Positions 6,642 through 13,887 of a stretch of 45,848 nt of DNA are shown piece by piece. Origin of the DNA: Paludibacteraceae bacterium (lineage in GTDB: Bacteria; Bacteroidota; Bacteroidia; Bacteroidales; Paludibacteraceae). The stretch covers positions 1-45,848 of the forward strand of contig JAFOWX010000108.1 of NCBI GenBank assembly GCA_017391905.1, given 5' to 3'. How positions within the stretch are numbered: the stretch's first letter is position 1; each line of letters begins with the position of its first letter. Under the pieces are notes generated by a model. That model searched no databases. It saw only the letters and a list, made by a program, of their open reading frames with translations, and was not told the origin of the DNA. The position numbers and the translations under genes were made by a program.

Positions 6642-6751
6642 AGTTAGGAATTTTGCGAGTAAGCGAGAGCAATGATAAGCTTGCTTAAGCATTGCCGAGC
6701 GTGAGCAAAATCATGAAATGCGAAGCATTGAATAGTTAGGAATTAGGAATT
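6642..6751. repeat. Modular intergenic repeat, copy A
   Basis: Outer arms AATTTTGC (6649-) and GCAAAAT enclose an inner GCAATG/CATTGC hairpin (6669-6695). CATGA and the mini-hairpin AATGCGAAGCATT (6717-6729) follow, then the purine-rich units GTTAGGAATTAGGAATT (6735-6751). The layout and the AAATCATGA plus GCGAAGC parts match copies at 29139-29214 and 32271-32352. Confidence 0.7.
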
Positions 6752-6823
6752 GTGCGTGGAGTTATAAATTAAACCATCTTATCTTATTTTTATGGAGAAA
6801 AAAATATAATAAAAGACAAGAGT

Positions 6824-7168
6824 TTGTCTTTTGCTATTAGGATTATTAAATTGTTCAAATATTTAAATAGTAAGAATGAATATATAATATCTAAACAAGT
6901 ATTACGTTCTGGAACGAGTATTGGTGCTAATGTTTGTGAGGCACTATGTGGTATAAGTAGAAAAGATTTTTTATCAAAAATGTATATAGCTTACAAGGAA
7001 GCTGTTGAGACAATTTATTGGATTGATATATTATATAAATCTGATTATATTAGTGAGAAAGAATATATGTCAATTCAAAAAGAAGCAAGAGAAATATATA
7101 AAATATTAAGCAGTATAACCAAAACAACCAAAACAACTCCTAACTCCTCACTCCTAACTCCTCACTAA
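6824..7168 (+). CDS. Four-helix-bundle (S23/IVP-type) protein, start disrupted
   Basis: Small helical protein of the 23S rRNA intervening-sequence (S23) / four-helix-bundle family, the same fold as Avd accessory proteins of diversity-generating retroelements. The family core VLRSGTSIGANVCEAL is clear, as are ISRKDFLSKMYIAYKEAVET and YWIDILYKSDYI. The natural start should be the ATG at 6792 (MEK-NIIKDKS), but a run of seven A puts it out of frame with a stop after five codons. The only in-frame start I find is TTG at 6824. The last residues (TKTTKTTPNSSLLTPH) are encoded by tandem intergenic repeats, and the stop lies 1 bp before namZ. The gene is far richer in A+T than its neighbours, suggesting transfer. 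It may be a pseudogene. Confidence 0.75.
   Translation: MSFAIRIIKLFKYLNSKNEYIISKQVLRSGTSIGANVCEALCGISRKDFLSKMYIAYKEAVETIYWIDILYKSDYISEKEYMSIQKEAREIYKILSSITKTTKTTPNSSLLTPH
7137..7168 (+). repeat. Tandem AACTCCTAACTCCTCACTCC units
   Basis: Octamer-like units CTCCTAA / CTCCTCA repeat four to five times, ending at the stop of the S23-like gene and the ATG of namZ. They are related in inverted orientation to the GTTAGGA units at 6735-6751. Confidence 0.7.
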
Positions 7169-7169
7169 T

Positions 7170-8378
7170 ATGAAACGTCTATTATTTTACATATTATTTT
7201 TAATTGCTCCATTCGTTGCATATTCTCAGGTAAAACCCGGCATTGAGGTGTTGCGCGATATTCAGTTTGAACCTTTAAAGGGCAAACGGGTAGGGCTTAT
7301 AACCAATCCAACGGGGGTGGATAGCAAGCTAACATCTACCGTGGATATTCTGTTTGAAGCACCACAAGTAAATTTGGTGGCACTTTATAGCCCCGAACAC
7401 GGTGTTAGAGGCGATATTCCTGCGGGCGAAAAAGTGGCAAACCAAAAAGACGCAAAAACAGGTTTGCCCGTACATTCACTATACGGCAAAACCCGCAAAC
7501 CAACCGCCGAAATGCTAAAAGACGTGGATGTGTTGGTGTACGATATTCAGGATATAGGTTGCCGATCATATACCTTTATCAGTACGTTGGGATTGGTGAT
7601 GCAAGCTGCCAAAGAACACAACAAGCAAGTGGTGGTACTTGACCGTCCCAATCCGTTAGGCGGACAAAAAGTAGAGGGTGCAGGCGTAAGTGAGGGTTAT
7701 TTTTCGTTTGTAAGCCAATTTGATATACCTTACATTTACGGTTTAACCTGCGGAGAATTAGCTAATTACCTTAATCAAGAAATAGGTTGCCATTTGGTGG
7801 TGATTGCCATGCAAGGCTGGAAACGCAACATGCAGTTTGAAGATACCGGTTTGCCTTGGGTGCCCACATCGCCCCAAATTCCATCGCCCATGTCGGCTAT
7901 TTGTTACCCTGCCACAGGCATCATTGGCGAGATGGGCTTTGTAAACATTGGCGTAGGGTACACCTTGCCTTTTCAGGTAATGGCTGCACCTTGGGTTAAC
8001 GCTGTGGCATTATCGGATTCCTTAAATGCCAAAGCTTTGCCCGGCGTGGCTTTTCGTCCAATAGTATTCAAGCCCTTGTTTGGTTCTATGCAAGGCCAAA
8101 GCGTGCAAGGGGTACAAATTCACATCACGCAATTTGATACAGCGCGCTTGTCCGAAATTCAGTTTCATGTTATAGACGTTATGCATCGCTTATATCCCTC
8201 GCATGTATTATTTTCGGACGAAACACAAAAACGTAATGCCATGTTTGACAAGGTGTGCGGTAGCAATTACGTGCGCGAAAATTTTGGTAAGAACTATAAC
8301 ATAGACGTTATTTTGTCATATTGGCGAAATAACGAGCAGGAGTTTAAAGAAAAATCTGCGCCGTTTTACCTCTATTAA
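7170..8378 (+). CDS. namZ: DUF1343 / NamZ-like exo-beta-N-acetylmuramidase
   Basis: 402-residue secreted protein of the DUF1343 (YbbC/NamZ, GH171) family. Characterised members release terminal N-acetylmuramic acid from peptidoglycan fragments, feeding wall recycling. A signal peptide (KRLLFYILFLIAPFVAYS) is followed by the Rossmann-like domain: KGKRVGLITNPTGV, ALYSPEHGVRGD, VDVLVYDIQDIGCRSYTFIST and VVLDRPNPLGG. The C-terminal domain begins near GEMGFVNIGVGYTLPF and reaches the end of the protein. Length is normal. The ATG is set by the signal peptide and lies 1 bp after the S23-like stop, so it may be read from upstream. Periplasmic location is inferred. Confidence 0.88.
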   Translation: MKRLLFYILFLIAPFVAYSQVKPGIEVLRDIQFEPLKGKRVGLITNPTGVDSKLTSTVDILFEAPQVNLVALYSPEHGVRGDIPAGEKVANQKDAKTGLPVHSLYGKTRKPTAEMLKDVDVLVYDIQDIGCRSYTFISTLGLVMQAAKEHNKQVVVLDRPNPLGGQKVEGAGVSEGYFSFVSQFDIPYIYGLTCGELANYLNQEIGCHLVVIAMQGWKRNMQFEDTGLPWVPTSPQIPSPMSAICYPATGIIGEMGFVNIGVGYTLPFQVMAAPWVNAVALSDSLNAKALPGVAFRPIVFKPLFGSMQGQSVQGVQIHITQFDTARLSEIQFHVIDVMHRLYPSHVLFSDETQKRNAMFDKVCGSNYVRENFGKNYNIDVILSYWRNNEQEFKEKSAPFYLY

Positions 8379-8411
8379 AGACAAAATACACCGATATATA
8401 AAGATTAGTCT

Positions 8412-8419
8412 TACCTTTG
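8412..8419 (+). promoter_or_regulatory. -7 box of lipoprotein gene
   Basis: TACCTTTG, 28 nt before the ATG at 8447, in the short gap after namZ. No TTG was found at the expected upstream position. Confidence 0.5.
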
Positions 8420-8446
8420 GGGTGTTAAAAACAAAATAACATAAAT

Positions 8447-9118
8447 ATGAAAAAGAAACTTTTTGCCTTTTTGCTTGTAGCTGTTTCGTTAGTTGGTTGT
8501 AGAAGTTATAGTGCATTAGAAAATGCGCCAATCGCTCAACTTCCTGCTAAATTACCCGCCATGGAAGTACTTTTAGATGAACAAAGTTTTGCTACTATAG
8601 CTGGCTTTAGCGATCATGAAAGTAAAGGATTGGTTTGGGGTGGCATCTATTCTACAGATATTGCATTTACAGAATCATCTACCAGATCGTATGCAAGCCA
8701 AGATTTGAACAATATTAAGTCGTTGTATTTGAACAACATGTACAATAACATCATCAACAAGGTTGGCGAGAAAAAAGGTAAAGTAGTTTGTAGAATGGTT
8801 ACTGGTAAAGATAACTCTAACTACGGATTTACCATATTGAGTGCTGTTACCTTATGTGTTCCTAACTTGTTTGGTATGCCATTTGCTTCTAATGCAACTA
8901 CCATGATGGTTGAAATTGATTTTATGGATGCAAACAACAACGTTGTTGCTACCTATCAATCTAATCAACACAAAGTTAAAAAGTACGCAGCTATGTATTG
9001 GGGTTACGACGACCCATCTGAGGTTACTATTGCCGAAACCTTTAAACTTTGCTTATCAGACCTTAACGCTCAAATCAAAAACGATTTTGCTCAGCTAAAC
9101 GCTCTATACAATAAATAA
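8447..9118 (+). CDS. Uncharacterised lipoprotein
   Basis: 223 residues. A lipoprotein signal peptide ends in the lipobox LVGC with cysteine at residue 18, so the mature protein should be lipid-anchored. The rest shows no family I can name: VWGGIYSTDIAF, then a helical stretch NNIKSLYLNNMYNNII, a hydrophobic glycine-rich segment (FTILSAVTLCVPNLFGMPFASNA), and MVEIDFMDANNNVVATYQSN near the C-terminus. This layout recalls Bacteroidota lipoproteins of unknown role with a GNA1162/DUF4136-like barrel, but that is a guess. It has its own -7 box and a strong terminator 25 bp after the stop, so it is probably monocistronic. Confidence 0.75.
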   Translation: MKKKLFAFLLVAVSLVGCRSYSALENAPIAQLPAKLPAMEVLLDEQSFATIAGFSDHESKGLVWGGIYSTDIAFTESSTRSYASQDLNNIKSLYLNNMYNNIINKVGEKKGKVVCRMVTGKDNSNYGFTILSAVTLCVPNLFGMPFASNATTMMVEIDFMDANNNVVATYQSNQHKVKKYAAMYWGYDDPSEVTIAETFKLCLSDLNAQIKNDFAQLNALYNK

Positions 9119-9142
9119 TAGAGTGCTCCGTTATTTCATGTA

Positions 9143-9172
9143 GGCTGACTCACTTTTGAGTCGGCCTTTTGT
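9143..9172 (+). terminator. Rho-independent terminator
   Basis: GGCTGACTC (9143-9151) pairs with GAGTCGGCC (9158-9166), one G-T pair, followed by TTTTGTTGTT. It ends the lipoprotein transcript. Confidence 0.8.
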
Positions 9173-9186
9173 TGTTCTGCTTTTTT

Positions 9187-9490
9187 GCCCTTTAGGGCCA
9201 GCGCTCTTCAGAGCGCCGTGCCGTAGGCACGTTATATAAAATGGTATAGGCTCTATAAAAAAAAATCGCACCCGATAGGGTGCTTTTTTGCCTTTTAGGG
9301 CCAGCGCTCTTCAGAGCGCCGTGCCGTAGGCACGTTATTATAAACGGTATAGGCTCTATAAAAAAATCGCACCCGATAGGGTGCTTTTCGCCCTTTAGGG
9401 CCAGCGCTCTTCAGAGCGCCGTGCCGTAGGCACGTTATTATAAACGGTATAGGCTCTATAAAAAAAATCGCACCCGATAGGGTGCTTTTT
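9187..9490. repeat. Three tandem composite-hairpin units of about 100 bp
   Basis: Units start at 9187, 9290 and 9390 (periods 103 and 100) and are nearly identical. Each contains, in order, GCCCTTTAGGGC, GCGCTCTTCAGAGCGC, CGTGCCGTAGGCACG, TATAGGCTCTATA and a terminator-like GCACCC-GATA-GGGTGC flanked by A- and T-runs. Differences are confined to the linker (TATAAAATGG versus TTATAAACGG), A-run length and one base of the first arm. The last unit's terminator doubles as the tRNA-Thr terminator. No open frame of note is present. Confidence 0.9.
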
Positions 9491-9500
9491 TTATAGAGCC
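9452..9500 (-). terminator. Bidirectional terminator of tRNA-Thr
   Basis: GCACCC (9470-9475) and GGGTGC (9480-9485) form a stem extended by GGCTCTATAAAAAAA on the left and TTTTTTTATAGAGCC on the right. The right arm includes the tRNA 3' end, so the full inverted repeat spans nearly 50 bp. Confidence 0.8.
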
Positions 9501-9569
9501 TCTCATGGGACTCGAACCCACGACCTACTCATTACGAATGAGTTGCTCTACCAACTGAGCTAAAGAGGC
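9497..9569 (-). tRNA. tRNA-Thr (anticodon CGT)
   Basis: 73-nt cloverleaf. Acceptor arms GCCTCTT and GAGAGGC pair, the D-arm has AGCTCAGTTGGTAGAGC, the anticodon stem ACTCA/TGAGT encloses TTCGTAA (anticodon CGT, reads ACG), and the T-arm is GTGGGTTCGAGTCCCAT. The discriminator base is T and CCA is not encoded. Confidence 0.94.
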
Positions 9570-9588
9570 GTTTATTACAAAACGGTTG

Positions 9589-9618
9589 CAAAAATAGTGA
9601 ATTTTTTGCACAAAACAA
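9589..9618 (-). promoter_or_regulatory. tRNA-Thr promoter
   Basis: Minus strand TTG (9618-9616) and TATTTTTG (9596-9589) separated by 19 nt, about 20 nt upstream of the tRNA 5' end. Confidence 0.75.
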
Positions 9619-9691
9619 CAAAAATGCACCTCATTGCGCCATATTTTTTCAAATCGCCTTATTTACAATACAATAAATAAAAGATAAACAT

Positions 9692-9699
9692 TACATTTG
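9692..9699 (+). promoter_or_regulatory. -7 box of winged-helix gene
   Basis: TACATTTG, 41 nt before the ATG at 9741, divergent from the tRNA-Thr promoter. The upstream TTG is not obvious. Confidence 0.5.
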
Positions 9700-9740
9700 T
9701 AGCGAAAAAATAACACATTTCATAACTAATATCTACAAAA

Positions 9741-9941
9741 ATGATCGAAAAAGTTGGTAAAAACGCTGGTTTAATCTGGAATGCATTAAACAACGCTGGT
9801 AAAGCTCTTGAAGCTAAAGAAATTAAAAAAGCTACTAAATTAACAGACAAAGATTTGTACGCTGCATTTGGTTGGTTGTTGCGCGAAGACAAAATCAACA
9901 TCGTAGAAGAAGGCAAAGAAGTTTTTGTAAACTTGATCTAA
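9741..9941 (+). CDS. Small winged helix-turn-helix protein
   Basis: 66-residue single-domain protein that fits the DUF2582-type winged-helix family common in Bacteroidota. The pattern GLIWNALNNAGKALEAKEIKKAT, then LTDKDLYAAFGWLLREDKI and a two-strand wing (INIVEEGKEVFVNLI), is a full winged helix. It probably binds DNA, though no target is known. It has its own -7 box and a strong terminator 15 bp after the stop. The codons resemble those of highly expressed genes here (GCT, GTT, AAC rich), hinting at abundant expression. Confidence 0.82.
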   Translation: MIEKVGKNAGLIWNALNNAGKALEAKEIKKATKLTDKDLYAAFGWLLREDKINIVEEGKEVFVNLI

Positions 9942-9956
9942 TATACTTTTACGCTA

Positions 9957-9990
9957 TAAAAAAAGGTTGACCACTGGTCAACCTTTTTTT
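9957..9990. terminator. Bidirectional terminator
   Basis: AAAAGGTTGACC and GGTCAACCTTTT pair perfectly around ACT, with A- and T-runs on both sides. It serves the winged-helix gene and the convergent DUF4105 gene. Confidence 0.85.
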
Positions 9991-10008
9991 GTATCTGTAT
10001 GAAGCAAG

Positions 10009-11211
10009 TTATATCCTGATTCTGTTTTTGTGGCGTTCGCGGATTTCGGCAAAACGCAAATAAGAGCGAAGCAACATGGTAGAAACCCAAGGCAACACCG
10101 CTAAGTTAAAGTGTTGCAACAGGATGGGCATTACGATAATAAATATCAAACACATGGTGGTGGCGCCCAAATAGAACAAACCGTTTATCTTTTTAAGGAA
10201 TGGGAATATGGCCGCAAGTAGTGGAAAGATAGTAAGCGGATTCATCCACAAAATATTGTAGTTTTGTCCCGTAAACGGATGTTGCGAATACAAAATTAAA
10301 AACAGAATAAGGCAACCGCCAAGCGCATTTATCGTAAAGATAACAATGTCAAATACCTCCAACCATACTTTGTGCTTTCTTAAAAAGAACGACGCATACA
10401 GCGCAAACAAAAGCAATAAGTAAGCGCATAACGTGGGCGAGAACCAACTGCTGCTATCTTCGCTTACGCCGGCCGTTAGGGTATGGGTGCGTGTACACAA
10501 AGGAACTTTGCCAATGCTGTCTGTAACCGATGCCGAAGCGTATGTGTTGCCCAACATTTCGGGCAAAAAGAGTAACTCGCGCTGCGTGGTATTTTTGTCC
10601 GCACCTTTTCCCAAACACAAGTCAAAGCCCAATTGCGACCACGGTGCGTTTTCGGTGTACAGCATAATGGCCTCTCTAAACGAGTAATAGTCAACGTGGG
10701 TAGGGTAAGAAATCTTGCGGTTAAGCGAGGTTTCTATCATGTCGCGTACTTTGGTGGCGCAATTGTTGTAAATAAAATTGTACCTGTACTCCCTGTTTTC
10801 GGGTAATAAGTTCTCGTCTAAACGGCTTATTAAGTCTGCTTTTTCTTGCTCGGTTAGGTTTAAAATGCTTTCTGTTACGGTAGAACCCCTTTCTTTGTAC
10901 GATTTTATAAACGAGGAGGTGTACGAAACGCCTACCATGTAGTCTGTTTTACCTCGTACAAAACGATACACAAAATGAGGTTGGTCAAAACTAAACAGTC
11001 CGTAATTTACCGTAAAATCAATGCCGTGGGTAGGATCGGTAACGCGTATGGCGGTGTGGCCAAACAACTCGTAGATCAGCTCGCCGGGCGAACAAGTTAG
11101 CAGTGAAATTTGTGTCTGTTGGGGTGATATGGGGTAGCCCACAAAGGTTGTAGCCTGTACAGCGCCCAACATTCCCAATAGTATGTATATGGTTAGAATA
11201 AATCGCTTCAT
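10009..11211 (-). CDS. DUF4105 membrane protein (Lnb-like)
   Basis: 400 residues. A signal peptide or N-terminal anchor (RFILTIYILLGMLGAVQA) precedes a periplasmic DUF4105 domain: SLLTCSPGELIYELFGHTAIRV and YRYNFIYNNCATKVRDMIE, whose His and Cys look like an NlpC/P60-type catalytic pair. Four hydrophobic helices follow (about 265-375: AYLLLLFALYASFF, VIFTINALGGCLILFLILY, FPLLAAIFPFL, TMCLIFIIVMPILL). DUF4105 proteins of Bacteroidota have recently been linked to lipoprotein N-acylation (Lnb), replacing Lnt; I recall this and cannot check it. A TATCTTTG -7 box lies at 11234-11241. PhoH-PIN lies 38 bp upstream on the same strand. Confidence 0.78.
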   Translation of the reverse strand: MKRFILTIYILLGMLGAVQATTFVGYPISPQQTQISLLTCSPGELIYELFGHTAIRVTDPTHGIDFTVNYGLFSFDQPHFVYRFVRGKTDYMVGVSYTSSFIKSYKERGSTVTESILNLTEQEKADLISRLDENLLPENREYRYNFIYNNCATKVRDMIETSLNRKISYPTHVDYYSFREAIMLYTENAPWSQLGFDLCLGKGADKNTTQRELLFLPEMLGNTYASASVTDSIGKVPLCTRTHTLTAGVSEDSSSWFSPTLCAYLLLLFALYASFFLRKHKVWLEVFDIVIFTINALGGCLILFLILYSQHPFTGQNYNILWMNPLTIFPLLAAIFPFLKKINGLFYLGATTMCLIFIIVMPILLQHFNLAVLPWVSTMLLRSYLRFAEIRERHKNRIRI

Positions 11212-11249
11212 ATATAATGTGCAAAAAACACTGCAAAGATAACTTTTTT

Positions 11250-12578
11250 TTACAACAAATTGCTGGCTAATTCCGATAAATAGCTTCGTTCGCCTTTAAC
11301 AAGATTAACATGTGCAAAGATGGTTTGCCCTTTCATTTTGTCAATGGTGTATGCCAATCCGTTAGAGAGCATGTCCAAATAGGGGTGGTCTATTTGTTGC
11401 ACGTCGCCGGTAAATACCACTTTGGTGTTTTCGCCGGCACGTGTAATAATGGTTTTAATTTCGTGTGGGGTGAGGTTTTGCGCCTCGTCCACAATAATGT
11501 ATGCGTCCGATAAGCTACGGCCTCTAATGTACGCCAATGCTTCAATAACCAATTGTCCGCTGTGTTGCATTTCGTTAATGGCATTTATTTCGCGGCTTTC
11601 GGCACTAAATTGATGCTTAATAACGTTTAGGTTGTCAAACAAAGGTTGCATGTAGGGAGCTATTTTGTCTTTTTCGCTGCCGGGTAAGAAACCCAAGTCT
11701 TTGTTGGCCAATGCAACGATGGGGCGAGCCAATAAAATTTGTTTGTAGGTGTTGGCTTTTTCCAGCGCAGCCGCAAAGGCAAGCAAGGTTTTGCCGGTGC
11801 CGGCTTTACCGGTTATGCATACCAATTTAATATCGTCGTTTAGCAGGGCATTTAGCGCAAAAGTTTGTTCGGCGTTGCGAGGCTCTATGCCGTAGGTGCG
11901 CTCTTTTTGCACTTTTACCACGCAGTCTAAATCGCTGTCGTAGCGTGCCATGATGCTGTTTCGTTCGCTTTTTAAAATAAAATATTGGTTGGGTAACAGG
12001 TCTTTGTGAAAAGATAGTTGATCGGCCGAAACGCCTGCGGCGGTGCTGTACATGCGGTCTATCAATTCGCCGTCCACGCCTTCAAAGGTTTCTTGTTCGC
12101 GGTCAAAAATATCTTTGTTGGTAATTTTGTCGTTAAAGTAGTCTTCGGCCAAAAGCCCAACGGCACGCGCTTTCATGCGTAGGTTGATGTCTTTGGTTAC
12201 CAAAATGGTTTTTACGTTGGGGTAGCGAGCTTGTACGTCTTCGGTGGTGGCCAAAATGCGGTGGTCTGCTGTGCGCACCATAAAGGCATCGGCTATGTTT
12301 TTAGACATTTCTTTGGTGAGCACCACGTATAATCGGCCCAATCCTTCGCCAATTTGAGCTCCTTTTTCAAAAAAATCGTCGCTGGTAACAATGGAGTCCA
12401 TTTCGCGCGCAAACTGGCGGGCGTTGTAGTTAATTTCTTCGTTCCCTTTTTTGAATTTATCCAATTCTTCCAACACCACAATGGGTATGTAAACATCGTT
12501 TTCTTGGAAGTTATAAATGCACTTGTAGTCGTGTAGAATAACGTTGGTGTCTAAGACAAAATTCTTTTTTGCTCCCAT
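11250..12578 (-). CDS. PhoH-family ATPase with N-terminal PIN domain
   Basis: 442-residue two-domain protein. The N-terminal PIN nuclease domain has acidic residues in FVLDTNVILHD and VVLEELDKFKKG plus a later aspartate in LVTKDINLRMKA. The C-terminal PhoH domain has Walker A ITGKAGTGKTLLA, Walker B YIIVDEAQNL and a sensor motif VVFTGDVQQID. PIN-PhoH (PhoH2/YlaK-like) proteins are ATP-dependent RNA helicase-nucleases tied to RNA turnover. The open frame reaches 12605, but MGAKKNFVLD at 12578 matches the normal start of such proteins. It diverges from folC across 85 bp and may be read with DUF4105. Confidence 0.88.
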   Translation of the reverse strand: MGAKKNFVLDTNVILHDYKCIYNFQENDVYIPIVVLEELDKFKKGNEEINYNARQFAREMDSIVTSDDFFEKGAQIGEGLGRLYVVLTKEMSKNIADAFMVRTADHRILATTEDVQARYPNVKTILVTKDINLRMKARAVGLLAEDYFNDKITNKDIFDREQETFEGVDGELIDRMYSTAAGVSADQLSFHKDLLPNQYFILKSERNSIMARYDSDLDCVVKVQKERTYGIEPRNAEQTFALNALLNDDIKLVCITGKAGTGKTLLAFAAALEKANTYKQILLARPIVALANKDLGFLPGSEKDKIAPYMQPLFDNLNVIKHQFSAESREINAINEMQHSGQLVIEALAYIRGRSLSDAYIIVDEAQNLTPHEIKTIITRAGENTKVVFTGDVQQIDHPYLDMLSNGLAYTIDKMKGQTIFAHVNLVKGERSYLSELASNLL

Positions 12579-12635
12579 AGTCGTTAATTTTAAAGTTTTA
12601 TGCACGTAAATTTAGCAAAAAAATGCAGATTTGTG

Positions 12636-12643
12636 TAATTTTG
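12636..12643 (+). promoter_or_regulatory. -7 box of folC
   Basis: TAATTTTG, 20 nt before the chosen folC start at 12664. It also argues against a start further upstream. No clear TTG partner. Confidence 0.45.
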
Positions 12644-12663
12644 TAAGGATTTTTAGCTATTTT

Positions 12664-13866
12664 ATGAATTATCAAGAAACACTTCAGTATTTGTACGTGA
12701 AGACACCAGCTTTTCAACAAGTAGGTCAGTCTGCCTATAAACCCGGTTTGGATAACGTTATAGCGTTGTCAAAGGCTTATAACCACCCACATACCGCTTT
12801 TAAAACCATTCACGTGGCAGGAACCAATGGGAAAGGTTCTGTTTCGCATACATTGGCCGCTATTTTGCAATCGGCAGGGTATAAGGTAGGTTTGTACACC
12901 TCGCCTCATTTGCGCGATTTTTCGGAACGCATCCGCGTAAACGGAACGCCCATTTCATCGCAGTATGTGGTGCAATTTGTGGAGCAATCTAAAGCAATCA
13001 TAGAATCGCTAAATCCGTCCTTTTTTGAAATTACCACCCTCATGGCGTTTTCTTATTTTAAAGAACAAGCCGTGGATATTGCCGTTATCGAAGTAGGATT
13101 GGGGGGTAGGTTGGATAGTACCAATATCATTACACCTATATTAAGTGTTATTACCAACGTAAGTTTCGATCACGTGTCGCTGTTGGGCAATACCTTGGAA
13201 AAAATTGCGCACGAAAAAGCCGGCATTATCAAACCCGGTGTGCCTGTGGTGGTGGGCGAGGCATCGCAAAATTTACGCCCCATATACGTAGAAAAAGGAT
13301 CGCCCGTAGTGTTTGCGGAGGACGATGCGCCAAGTGAGTTGCCTTTTCAGCTTTTGGGCGATTGCCAACAGTTTAACAAGAAAACCATTTTGGCAGCTGT
13401 GCGACTGTTGCAAGAAAAAATGCCCATTTCATCGCAAGCGGTGGAAAATGGCCTCATGCATGTGGTAGAATTGACAGGTTTGCAAGGCAGGTGGCAAAAG
13501 TTGGGTCAAAATCCATTGATTATAGCCGATACAGGTCACAACGAAGCCGGTATAAAACTCATTGTAGGTCAGCTTAATAGATTGTTGTGCAAAACTTTGC
13601 GCATGGTTATTGGGGTGGTGAACGATAAGGATGTAAATGCCATGTTGTCGTTGCTTCCCAAACAGGCTGTTTATTATTTTACCAATGCACAGATACCGCG
13701 TGCGTTGCCGGCGTCCGAATTGCAGGAATTAGCAAAAAACTACCATTTAATCGGGCAAAATTACCCAACCGTGCAAGAAGCGTTACAAGCAGCTAAAAAC
13801 GAAGCGTCAGAACAAGATGTTATCTTTGTAGGAGGTAGCAATTTTATTGTTGCCGAAGTTGTGTAA
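12664..13866 (+). CDS. folC: Bifunctional folylpolyglutamate / dihydrofolate synthase
   Basis: 400-residue Mur-ligase family enzyme. It joins glutamate to dihydropteroate and adds gamma-linked glutamates to folates with ATP in the cytoplasm. The P-loop is HVAGTNGKGSVSH (about 46-58), followed by YTSPHLRDFSERI (the omega-loop region), AVIEVGLGGRLDSTN, ITNVSFDHVSLLG and EKAGIIKPGVPVV. The C-terminal domain has LQGRWQ, IADTGHNEAG and GVVNDKD. Length is usual. The frame extends 11 codons upstream, but the start MNYQETLQYLY fits the family and follows the -7 box. It converges with the LolE-like gene, leaving 21 bp. Confidence 0.92.
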   Translation: MNYQETLQYLYVKTPAFQQVGQSAYKPGLDNVIALSKAYNHPHTAFKTIHVAGTNGKGSVSHTLAAILQSAGYKVGLYTSPHLRDFSERIRVNGTPISSQYVVQFVEQSKAIIESLNPSFFEITTLMAFSYFKEQAVDIAVIEVGLGGRLDSTNIITPILSVITNVSFDHVSLLGNTLEKIAHEKAGIIKPGVPVVVGEASQNLRPIYVEKGSPVVFAEDDAPSELPFQLLGDCQQFNKKTILAAVRLLQEKMPISSQAVENGLMHVVELTGLQGRWQKLGQNPLIIADTGHNEAGIKLIVGQLNRLLCKTLRMVIGVVNDKDVNAMLSLLPKQAVYYFTNAQIPRALPASELQELAKNYHLIGQNYPTVQEALQAAKNEASEQDVIFVGGSNFIVAEVV

Positions 13867-13887
13867 CCACTTTGGCGATTCAACAAG

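Noticed and set aside
9187-9490. CRISPR-like periodic array
   Set aside because: The whole 100-bp unit is repeated with no unique spacers, only three units exist, and there are no cas genes nearby.
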